Both the position numbers and the translations under genes were made by a program. The notes beneath the pieces were generated by a model that saw only the letters and a program-made list of their open reading frames with translations, ran no database searches and was not told where the DNA came from. A DNA stretch of 64,000 nt from Posidoniimonas corsicana (GTDB lineage Bacteria; Planctomycetota; Planctomycetia; Pirellulales; Lacipirellulaceae), in the NCBI RefSeq assembly GCF_007859765.1, contig NZ_SIHJ01000001.1, positions 1,919,311 to 1,983,310 on the forward strand. Direction: 5' to 3'. Shown here one piece after another: positions 52,832 to 60,902 of the stretch. How positions within the stretch are numbered: position 1 is the first letter of the stretch; each line of letters opens with the position of its first letter.

Positions 52832-54414
52832 GGAGGCATCTAACAGGACGAATAGCAACAATGGCGGCCGCGATGGTCTTGGCGGCGCCATTGCTGAGTG
52901 TAGCGCGGGAACCCAGCCCCTATGACGGCAGTTGGGAGTCGCTGCAGAAGATGCCCGTTCCGGCGTGGTTCGAAGAGGGCAAGATCGGCATCTTTATCCA
53001 TTGGGGGCCCTACAGCGCGATTGGCTATCGCAAAGGGGGACGCGGCTATGCGGAGCACGTGCCAAAACTTATGTACGCCGATGCGGAGCACTACTACCCC
53101 TACCTGCGGGAGCGGTGGGGCGGAAGTCCACCAGAGTTCGGCTATAAGGACATAATCGACGGATTCACGGCAGAGAACTGGGAGCCGGACGAGTGGGCAC
53201 GGCTTTCTGTGGAGGCGGGCGCCAGGTACGTGGTTCTGACCGCGGAGCACCACGATGGCTGGGCGAACTGGGACTCTGATCTGACGCCGTGGAACGCGGT
53301 GAACAAGGGTCCACATCGCGACCTTGTGGGCGACCTGGCAAGGGCGGTACGCAAGCAAGGCCTCAGATTTGCGCCTTCTTATCACCGTGAACGGCACGGT
53401 TCGTTCTTCGCCACAAAGCAGTACGTGGTGTCCGCCGAGCCGTGGCCGGACATCATAGAAGAAATCCGGCGTGTGCCGGCGGCAGGGTCGCTGTACGGCC
53501 CGTTCGGCTTCTCCAAAGCGTTCGTCGACGACTATGTCGCCCGCTGGAAAGAGATCCAGGCCAAGTACCAACCCGATTTCATGTGGATTGACGACATTCC
53601 TATCTACACCCGGGATGGTAATAACGTGCGAAAAGGAAGGGCGAAGCCGGAGATTCAGTACTTTGACGATCAGCTACGTGGCATGATCACGGATTTCATG
53701 AACGATGCAGCGGCCCGCGGGCAGGAGGCTTATTGCAACAACAAAGGCGGGAACCGGAACTGGCCGGATGGTGTGGGCTGCCTAGAGAAGGACAACCTGA
53801 AACTCAAGAACATCGGGCCTAAATGGCAAAGCTGCACAACTTTCGGCACTTCGTTTGGATACCTGGAGGGGGATCGCTACAAGTCGATCAAGGGGGTGAT
53901 CCATGAAATGATCGAGGTTGTCAGTCGCAACGGCAACTTCCTGATCAACATTGGGCCGAGGGCGGACGGCACGATTCCAGAACCCCAGATGAACCGATTG
54001 CGAGCGATGGGCGATTGGCTCAGGATCAACGGTGACGCTATCTACGGATCACGGTACTGGAAGCAGAATCACCAGGCGGCGGGCAATCTTGCGTTTACAG
54101 CCAATGGAGAGAAACTCTACGCCATTGCGATGGACAAGCCCACAAGCCAACTGACCATCAACGAGTGCGCCGGCTGGGAAACCGGCGCCATCAGATCTGT
54201 GCGACTGCTGGGATCGGACTCGGTTGTAGAGTGGGAGTTAGCACCATCAGGATTGCAGATCACACCGCCCAAAGACCTTGGAGATAGTAATTACGCCTGG
54301 GTCTTTGAGGTGGCAACCGATCGTGAGCAGCACACGCCTGGCGTGAAGGAAGGCGACGCAAACGCGGCCCTCCGTGGCACGAGTGAAGTAGATCTAGAAG
54401 GGCGGGCTAGGTGA
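52828..54414 (+). CDS. GH29 alpha-L-fucosidase (long form)
   Basis: A 528-residue secreted enzyme (signal peptide MAAAMVLAAPLLSVARE). GH29 landmarks: WFEEGKIGIFIHWGPYSAIG, ARYVVLTAEHHDGWANWDSD, and the nucleophile region FMWIDDIP with D255 or D256. NGNFLINIGPRADGTIPEPQ follows, then a C-terminal beta-domain. It differs strongly from the shorter GH29 protein at 49746-51083, so the two are likely to have different linkages or sulfation tolerance. The start overlaps the sulfatase stop (ATGA), and the next sulfatase gene follows closely. Subfamily A or B cannot be settled by eye. Confidence 0.9.
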   Translation: MRRHLTGRIATMAAAMVLAAPLLSVAREPSPYDGSWESLQKMPVPAWFEEGKIGIFIHWGPYSAIGYRKGGRGYAEHVPKLMYADAEHYYPYLRERWGGSPPEFGYKDIIDGFTAENWEPDEWARLSVEAGARYVVLTAEHHDGWANWDSDLTPWNAVNKGPHRDLVGDLARAVRKQGLRFAPSYHRERHGSFFATKQYVVSAEPWPDIIEEIRRVPAAGSLYGPFGFSKAFVDDYVARWKEIQAKYQPDFMWIDDIPIYTRDGNNVRKGRAKPEIQYFDDQLRGMITDFMNDAAARGQEAYCNNKGGNRNWPDGVGCLEKDNLKLKNIGPKWQSCTTFGTSFGYLEGDRYKSIKGVIHEMIEVVSRNGNFLINIGPRADGTIPEPQMNRLRAMGDWLRINGDAIYGSRYWKQNHQAAGNLAFTANGEKLYAIAMDKPTSQLTINECAGWETGAIRSVRLLGSDSVVEWELAPSGLQITPPKDLGDSNYAWVFEVATDREQHTPGVKEGDANAALRGTSEVDLEGRAR

Positions 54415-54472
54415 TTTGCGCTGCACATCTTGTCCAGTGAACACATACCGCGCAAACCGGCGCGACTGTACG

Positions 54473-55957
54473 ATGGCTTGTTGCTGTCATCATAGCGTCG
54501 CCCTCTCAGAGAGCTGCAAGAGGATCATAGGGGTGATAAGCAACCTTGCGGCGGGCGTTGCTATCGGGGTGGCGCTCATAAGTCCGGCGTGGGCGGCGCC
54601 CAGGCCCAATATTATCCTGCTGATGGCGGACGACCTGGGCCGGGGTGACCTGCAGTGCTTCAACCCCAGTTCGCCGATTCAAACGCCTGCGCTGGATGAG
54701 ATGGCCGGAGCGGGGATGCGATTCGACCGCTTCTACGCATCTTCGCCAGTGTGCAGCCCGACCCGTGGGTCGTGCCTCACGGGTCGGCACCCGTTTAGGT
54801 ACGGCGTTTACTATGCGAACACGGGGCATCTCAGGCCCGAAGAAATCACGCTGGCCGAACTACTCCAGAGCGAGGGGTACAAGACAGGGCACTTCGGCAA
54901 GTGGCACCTCGGAACGATGACGACCGAGGTCTCGGACGCCAACCGCGGGGCGCCTGGCAACACAAGAGACTATAGTCCTCCTTGGAAGCACGGGTTTCAG
55001 GTTTGTTTTTCGACGGAGTCGAAAACACCGACCTGGGACCCAATGTTGAAACCCGTACGATCTGGCGGCCGTGGATCCGCGCAAGGCTGGGAACCCATCG
55101 AGCAGCGGGCCCTAGCCACTGAGTTTGGCACACGCTACTGGAACGAGCGGGGGCAGGTAGTGCATGATAATCTTGAGGGGGATGACTCTCGTGTCATTAT
55201 GGACCGAGTTGTGCCGTTCGTCAGGCAAGCTGCTCGTTCCCAGACGCCATTCCTGAGTGTCATCTGGTTCCATACCCCTCATTTGCCGGTGGTGGCTGGA
55301 CCACAACACGCCGCTATCTACGAAGAGCATAGTAGTTTCAAGAAGAGGTACTATGGCTGCGTCACGGCGATGGACGAGCAGATCGGGCGGCTACGCTCGG
55401 AGTTGGCATCGCTGGGCATCACCGAGAATACCATGATCTGGTTCTGCTCCGACAACGGGCCTGAGGGAAATGAGAACAGCCCGGGATCTGCGGCGCATTT
55501 CAGGGGTCGCAAGCGCGATCTGTATGAAGGCGGCGTGCGGGTGCCTGGAATCCTCGAGTGGCCCGCGCGAGTAGCTCCCGGTTCCGTAACAGGGTTTCCG
55601 GCAGTAACTAGCGATTACCTGGTGACGATCCTCGACGTCCTAGGTCTGAACCTCCCGGATGATCGTCCAGTGGATGGGGTGTCACTCTTGCCGGTGCTTA
55701 CAGGACGCCCAGCGACGCGGCAAAAGCCGATTGGTTTCCAGTCGAGAAGGCAGTTGGCCTGGACGACCGAGCGATACAAGTTGCTCAGCCGAGACCTTGG
55801 TGAGACTTGGGAATTGTACGACCTCCTGAGCGATCCGGCCGAGAGCAGGAACCTGGCGACCGAGTTTCCTGAAAAAATAGAAGCAATGTCGGAAGCGCTG
55901 GCCGTGTGGATATCGTCCTGCAAGGCAAGCGACGAAGGGGGAGATTGGTCCAAATGA
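54473..55957 (+). CDS. Family S1 sulfatase, second copy
   Basis: A 494-residue secreted sulfatase: IILLMADDLGRGDLQCFN holds the metal aspartates, SSPVCSPTRGSCLTGR the formylglycine cysteine C94 (numbered from ATG 54473), then TGHFGKWHLGTM and IWFCSDNGPEG. Start choice is unsure: TTG 54416, ATG 54473 and GTG 54533 (AGAGG nine bases upstream, starting a good signal peptide) are all in frame. Only about a quarter of positions appear shared with the upstream sulfatase, so they probably remove sulfates at different positions. It ends before a region of gene remnants, and the operon may once have continued into them. Confidence 0.92.
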   Translation: MACCCHHSVALSESCKRIIGVISNLAAGVAIGVALISPAWAAPRPNIILLMADDLGRGDLQCFNPSSPIQTPALDEMAGAGMRFDRFYASSPVCSPTRGSCLTGRHPFRYGVYYANTGHLRPEEITLAELLQSEGYKTGHFGKWHLGTMTTEVSDANRGAPGNTRDYSPPWKHGFQVCFSTESKTPTWDPMLKPVRSGGRGSAQGWEPIEQRALATEFGTRYWNERGQVVHDNLEGDDSRVIMDRVVPFVRQAARSQTPFLSVIWFHTPHLPVVAGPQHAAIYEEHSSFKKRYYGCVTAMDEQIGRLRSELASLGITENTMIWFCSDNGPEGNENSPGSAAHFRGRKRDLYEGGVRVPGILEWPARVAPGSVTGFPAVTSDYLVTILDVLGLNLPDDRPVDGVSLLPVLTGRPATRQKPIGFQSRRQLAWTTERYKLLSRDLGETWELYDLLSDPAESRNLATEFPEKIEAMSEALAVWISSCKASDEGGDWSK

Positions 55958-56009
55958 ACTCAGTCCCCTTAGCCATGAAACTTGGTTTCGCCAGACTATC
56001 CCTTTCTCA

Positions 56010-56165
56010 GTGAGCACAGCGGCAGGGGACGGTTTTTCCGGCGACTTTGCCTTCCTAGAGCAGCATACTCAAATCGTATTGCTGACGGATGGCGATGCAG
56101 CCGTCGCGATCGCGCCAGACTATCAAGGCCGAGTAAATACCAGCACGTTTGACCGCCACAGTGCC
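56010..56165 (+). pseudogene. Remnant of a DUF6786-like gene (N-terminal piece)
   Basis: Codons from about 56010 read SGDFAFLEQHTQIVLLTDGDAAVAIAPDYQGRVNTST (shown here only as a pattern: a FLxxHT start, a V-L-x-D strand, then A-P-x-Y-Q-G-R-V-x-T-S-T). This is the conserved opening of a planctomycete family I remember as DUF6786. After the TST the sequence loses all resemblance. There is no proper start codon or ribosome site and no continuation. The family name is from memory. Confidence 0.5.
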
Positions 56166-56227
56166 GTTCAAGGGCGGCTGCCCAACTGTGCACAACTCTT
56201 TCAACACATCGCACGACCTCAACATAG

Positions 56228-56650
56228 TACATTCGCTTCGCGGACGGTCAGGAGATGTACATCACCAGTCGTGGAGACAATGGGATTCTGTTCGAAGGCG
56301 AGAAGGGTCGCCTTTTCGTCAACTGGGGCGATATCGCCGGCAAGCCGATCGAAGAAGGTTGGGACAACGGAACGTACAGCGACGACGACCTGCGCGTGCT
56401 ATACAAAGGCAATCCGCACGAGGGCCATAAAGATGACTCCTACCGCTGCGTGCGGGAAGTCGCGCTGCCGGTATCGGACGTCTTCTCTCACGTTCAAACT
56501 ATGAACTCATGCCACCTGTCCAGCACAGCCGCTCGCTTAGGCCGAAGGATAGAATGGGACCCCGTGAGTGCGCAGATCGTCGGCGACGATCAGTCGGCTG
56601 CGCTCGTGGCACGCAAGTCGTTGCCCGGGTTCTCCATTGCGAACACCTAG
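56228..56650 (+). pseudogene. Remnant of a Gfo/Idh/MocA family oxidoreductase (C-terminal piece)
   Basis: From 56228 the frame reads YIRFADGQEMYITSRGDNG, then FEGEKGRLFVNWG, VLYKGNPHEGHKDD, a DVFSHVQTMNSCHLSS stretch and GRRIEWDPVSAQIVGDD, ending with a natural stop at 56650. These are the last 140 residues of secreted planctomycete Gfo/Idh/MocA-type proteins. A TAG at 56225-56227 stops the frame directly upstream, and no NAD-binding half is found. It follows the DUF6786-like scrap with only about 60 bases between them, so a deletion joined the two gene fragments. Confidence 0.75.
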
Positions 56651-56799
56651 TTTCCCCCGCCCAGCGTTGCGCGCGGCGAACGAACTCCTTAAGGCTTCCA
56701 GCACACGTTTGACAATAGTTTTGGACGTACTCCATAGCTAGGCCTTCCTCGCAGGTCGCTGCGGGGTGTCACGCCTGGCGAGTGCCTCAGAGAAACCGT
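56651..56799. other. Spacer before the GH117-like gene
   Basis: Short region between the oxidoreductase remnant and the GH117-like gene. It probably contains the upstream signals of that gene. Nothing specific recognised. Confidence 0.4.
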
Positions 56800-57759
56800 A
56801 TGCCCCCATATTCAATCTGCATCGCCGTTGTCGTGGCGACAGCCATGGCCGACACCGCGTTGAGCAAGACGGGAACCATTAGGGTGACGCGTGCAGCCGC
56901 AGGAGGCATCGGCGTCGAGCCGGGCGTCATGCGTCGGGATCCTAGTGACATCATCAAAGTCGATGATCGGTACTACGTCTGGTACTCGAAGGGCAAAGGT
57001 AGCTCGGGGTATGACGCAACGATCTGGTATGCGAGTTCGCTCGATGGACGCCACTGGACTGAGGAAGGGCAAGCCCTGGGGAGGGGCGGGCCCGACAGCT
57101 GGGAGGGGGCAAGCGTCTTTACGCCAAACATTCTTATCGCTGAGGGGCGCTATTGGTTGTTCTACACCGGAACCTCCAAAGCGTTTGTTCGGCCATTCAG
57201 ACCCGACTCGAAGATTGGCGTGGCGGTCGCCGATTCCCCAGACGGCCCCTGGCAACGAATCCGGAGCAACCCCGTTCTGAGCAACAGCGACAATCGCGAA
57301 GAGTTCGATAGCCACTTGGTGGACGACGCATGCCTGATTGTGCGGGATGGCAGATACTGGCTGTACTACAAGGGGCGTCAACTCGGCAAATCACCTCATC
57401 AGACCAAGATGGGGCTGGCCATCGCTGATCAGCCACAAGGCCCTTACGTCAAGCACGAGTCGAATCCAGTAATCCCTGGAAACCACGCGGTGCTGGCTTG
57501 GCCACAGGAGGGCGGTGTAGCTGCGATGATCGACCGTGTCGGGCCTAGAGAGATCACCAACTCGATCCTGTTTGCAACGGACGGCGTCAACTTCTCGAAG
57601 ACTCATTCCGTGATTGATGGGCCGGTTGCAGGCGGCGCCTACCGGCCTGAGGCGTTCACAGACTCCGGCGCAGGCGCGCGTCCAGTCTGGGGCGTGGAGA
57701 TTCGTCACAAGAAGCCGCAGCTCCCGTGCATTGGTCGATTCGATTTGGAAGAAGAATGA
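56800..57759 (+). CDS. GH117-like glycoside hydrolase (anhydro-galactosidase family)
   Basis: A 319-residue propeller enzyme with a signal peptide-like start (CIAVVVATAMADTALS). Landmarks of GH117: MRRDPSDIIKVDDRYYVWYSKG, GYDATIWYASSLDGRHWTE, SVFTPNILIAEGRYWLFYTG, IGVAVADSPDGPWQRI, DDACLIVRDGRYWLYYKGR and a late histidine in NPVIPGNHAVLAWPQEGG. The aspartate of RDPSD is the likely general base and the late histidine the likely acid, by recall of the family. GH117 enzymes release 3,6-anhydro-L-galactose or related sugars from algal galactans. The stop overlaps the start of the GH116 gene (ATGA). Start is ATG 56800, though a GTG lies at 56782. Confidence 0.72.
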   Translation: MPPYSICIAVVVATAMADTALSKTGTIRVTRAAAGGIGVEPGVMRRDPSDIIKVDDRYYVWYSKGKGSSGYDATIWYASSLDGRHWTEEGQALGRGGPDSWEGASVFTPNILIAEGRYWLFYTGTSKAFVRPFRPDSKIGVAVADSPDGPWQRIRSNPVLSNSDNREEFDSHLVDDACLIVRDGRYWLYYKGRQLGKSPHQTKMGLAIADQPQGPYVKHESNPVIPGNHAVLAWPQEGGVAAMIDRVGPREITNSILFATDGVNFSKTHSVIDGPVAGGAYRPEAFTDSGAGARPVWGVEIRHKKPQLPCIGRFDLEEE

Positions 57760-59291
57760 AAGCAGTACACTCCCTACTAGTTGGTGTTTTGGCTCTCGCA
57801 CGGCTATCGTTGGCCGCCGATCCAGCGGAGCTATACCGTGAACTGATTCCGGAAGATAAACGCCTCGACCCCACTTGGATCGAATCGCTGACCGAACGGG
57901 GACACGCACTGGATCGGGGGATCTCTGGTTCGAAGAAAGATAACACCCTGAAGTACATTGGTATGCCAGTTGGCGGAATCGCTTGCGGCACGCTAATCAT
58001 GGACGGGGCTGGCCAGCTCTACTCCTGGGATATCTTTCGCGGGAGACCATTGGGCGTGGTCAAGCAAGAGATCCCACTGCCAGAGGGCTATCAAGGGTTC
58101 CGCAACGGGCGGATTAAGAAGATGCGCCCGCTCGACGGGGCGAACTACATGAACCCGCCGACTTTCGATCAGTTTGCTCCGCCCGTACAGCAAGGATTCA
58201 AGCTAACGGTTGATGGAGAGAGGGCATTTCTCATCGGTCCCCAGGACTGGGAAACGGTCGAGTTCACAGGGCGGTGGCCTCTTGGGACCGTCCGCTACGC
58301 GGACCCGGACTGCCCGGTTGAAGTGCAACTCGACGCTTATTCGCCTTTCATTCCACTCCATGTCGAAGACTCTAAGCTACCAGCTACCATCCTGTGCTTT
58401 AGCTTGACAAACCCGACCTCTGAGTCACACACGATAGTTCTCGAAGGGTGGCTGGGCAAAGACGCAAAGGATGTTGCAAGCCATCCCATCGACCGTAGCG
58501 AGTTCACAGCGGTGGTGCTTGAATTCGCCGACGCTTCGCAGAAGAAGCGTCGCGGCTCACTTGGGCTAGGCGTGCTTGACACGGCTAAGGCCTTCACTCA
58601 AGACAACGTGAGCGGCCTGCGAGTCTCGATCGATCTGGCTCCTGGCGCAAGCCGAGCGGTCCCATTGTTCATAGCTTGGCATTTCGGCCACCACGCTTAC
58701 ACACACAGGTTTGACACCGCGACCGACGTAATTGGCTACATCGCAAGGAGCTATCTTCGGCTGTCGTCGGACACACACTCATGGGTCAACACCTGGAGCG
58801 ACACAACATTGCCCCATTGGTTCATGGACCGCTCGATGGCGTCGGCCAGCACGATGCAGACCGCCAATCTCCAGTTTGCCGGCGATCGCTTCTGGGCCTG
58901 GGAGGGCATTGGCGCTGGTGCCGGGACGTGCACCCACGTCTGGGGATACGCTCAGACGATGGCTCGCCTGTTCCCTTCACTGGAACGGAACCTGCGAGAG
59001 AAAACCGACTTTGGGCTGTATCAGTTGCCCGACGGCGGCGTGCCATTCCGCCCCTCTAAGGACAAGCAGAAGGTCGCCATCGATGGCCAGTGTGGCATCG
59101 TGTTGCGGTCGTACCGGGAGCATCTTTGCTCAGTGGACGATGCATTCCTTGCACGCAACTGGCCGTCAATCAAGAAGGCGGTCGAGTACCTCATCGCGTT
59201 CGACAAGAGCGACGACGCCTACGACGGCCTACTCGACGGACAGCAGCACAACACGCTGGACGCCGAATGGCGACGACCTCAAGGTTATTAG
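57756..59291 (+). pseudogene. GH116 family glycoside hydrolase, truncated at the insertion-sequence end
   Basis: A 511-residue product: signal peptide (SLLVGVLALARLSLAAD), the GH116 N-terminal beta-domain (about 45-330, IGMPVGGIACGTLIMDGAGQL) and the first part of the catalytic barrel (FWAWEGIGAGAGTCTHVWGYAQ). E383 in WEG and D502 in HNTLDAEW occupy the places of the nucleophile and acid/base of GBA2-type enzymes, by recall. The reading then runs six codons (RRPQGY) into sequence shared with insertion-sequence copy 1 and stops. Family members are usually about 800 residues, so roughly 300 are missing, and no GH116 sequence resumes beyond the element. Coupled by ATGA to the GH117-like gene. 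Probably inactive. Confidence 0.82.
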
Positions 59292-60554
59292 GCGACCACC
59301 TAAGAAACCAGAATTCCCGTAATCCCCGTTGTTATCGCGAGTTGGATTGAATTAAAGGCATATCAAACTCTATCAAGTTCTATCGTTTATTGTCGAACCT
59401 TAGTAGTACAAGGCGCATTTCGATAGTACACGGTAGTACACGTCTCGGCCCGCTTGCAGGCGGCGGCAAGGCGGCGAGAATAGGGCCTTGCCAGGGGTTC
59501 GGAAAGATTGTCACCCATGTTTCCCAGAGAAACTCGCCAGGACGGTTGCTTGATGAAGGGTTAGCTCACGCCGCTGTTGCTTCTGCTGGCGCGTTCGGGG
59601 GAGCACCAGCTCCTGCGGCAGATCCTGTTCCTGAAGGCCGAGCTTGAGATGACCCGAGTTCGAGTGCCGCAGAGCCGGATCATTCTTTCGAATGAGGAGC
59701 GAGAGCGGCTGTTGGAGCTGGGCGACGGCGTCGGCTCGGACGTGCTGAAGCTGGTTTCGATCGTGCATCTCCGAACGTACCAGCGTTGGCTTGAGCGGAA
59801 AAGCCAAGGGCAGCAACGCCGAGACGCTCAACCTAACCGGCCGCGAATCCGCGACCAAGACTGACTTGTGATTATCATCGCAATGGGGTGTACCGTGCGT
59901 GGGGTTCGGGTCGGATTGTCGGCTAGCTCAAGAAGCTCCGCATCCAGTGTGTTGGTCGCACCACGGTGCGGACGATCCTCAAAGAAGAGGGCGTCTCTCC
60001 GACGAGATGCGACGCGAAACATGGAGGACGCAACAGCGTCAGATCAGGGTCGCAGAGGTTGCCGATTCGCTACCTTGTTCGCGATCAGGACTTCAAATTC
60101 AGCAAGCGGTTTGATCGGGCTTTCTCAGACGCGGGCGTTGCCGTTGAGCCAACGGCTCCTCGTGCTCCAAATCAGAATGCCTTTGTGGAGCGTTGGATTC
60201 AGAGCGGCAAGTATGAATGCCTGAACCGCTTCATCGCCTTCGGCATGAATTACCTCGACCATCTTGTTTCTGAATTCGTGGACTATTATCACGAACTGCG
60301 CCCTCATCAGCGGAAGGACAACAAGCCGCTTCTGGGGGCTGGTCGGATGCCGACGACTCTCCGAGCAGCGAAGACGAAGTGGTCTGCCGAGAGCGGCTCG
60401 GTGGGGTCTTGAGGTGCTACGAGCGGAAAGCGGCCTGAGGAAGCTGCTGAGGCAACTCGACTAGCCGGGGCACGAGAATTCGCGACCCGGCAAGAGCCAT
60501 CTCTGACCTTGAATCAACGGGCCGGCTCGTTGGACAACCTTCCTGAACGGGACG
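59270..60554 (+). mobile_element. Insertion-sequence remnant, copy 2 (integrase-core type)
   Basis: Same family and orientation as copy 1. It begins with GCGACGACCTCAAGGTTA (59270-59287), which overlaps the last codons of the truncated GH116 gene. A GGCGAGAAT box lies near 59472, the left inverted repeat GTTCGGAAAGATTGTC is at about 59497-59512, and the right end reads GACAACCTTCCTGAACGGGACG (60533-60554). Read backward, the right end matches the left repeat at 13 of 16 positions. The stretch 59288-59490 is AT-rich and unlike the matching part of copy 1. The transposase is broken. Confidence 0.62.
59577..60438 (+). pseudogene. Integrase-core transposase, decayed, multiple lesions
   Basis: The N-terminal part (59577-59864) reads EHQLLRQILFLKAELEMTR and ERLLELGDGVGSDVLKL like copy 1 and stops after RPRIRDQD. 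The middle continues in another frame as AWGSGRIVG, a TAG where relatives have glutamate, then LKKLRIQCVGRTTVRTILK. The stretch 59966-60412 reads the C-terminal half (RYLVRDQDFKFSKRFDRAF, with the second aspartate, and NAFVERWIQSGKYECLNRF with the glutamate), but lacks the segment with the first aspartate. A last frameshift hides the family's end (LGGVLRCYERKAA, stop at 60438). Its missing segment differs from that of copy 1, so the two decayed independently. Confidence 0.8.
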
Positions 60555-60902
60555 CCACCAAACGATTTTGGGACCGGGTCGGGAGAGGTATTGGCCGAGA
60601 GATCATCCGACCTGGATCAAGACTTGCTGCCCCGTTGTTTCGGAGCAACCGGGAGCACCAGCAGCATTGCTGGACATACTGCGTGCGGGAATCCGTATTT
60701 ATTCGGGGCCGATACTCAGACCTGCAGCCTGATTTCTAAGGGTTCTTGGTGTTGGTTGGCATGACATCCTACCCCAGAAAATCCGCAGAGTCTTGCTGAT
60801 AACTACTTGCGATTGCGTTTCACCGCGATAGATTGCTGGTCATCTAACACCCCATCTGGGGGGCAATTTCCATCTTGATCCCGCACTCTTCGAGCCAGCA
60901 CG
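60555..60902. other. Gap between insertion-sequence copy 2 and the last gene
   Basis: About 350 bases with no convincing gene. It should hold the promoter of the final large gene, perhaps in the AT-richer 60740-60800 part. A 76-codon plus-strand frame that begins inside the element has no recognisable content. Confidence 0.45.
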
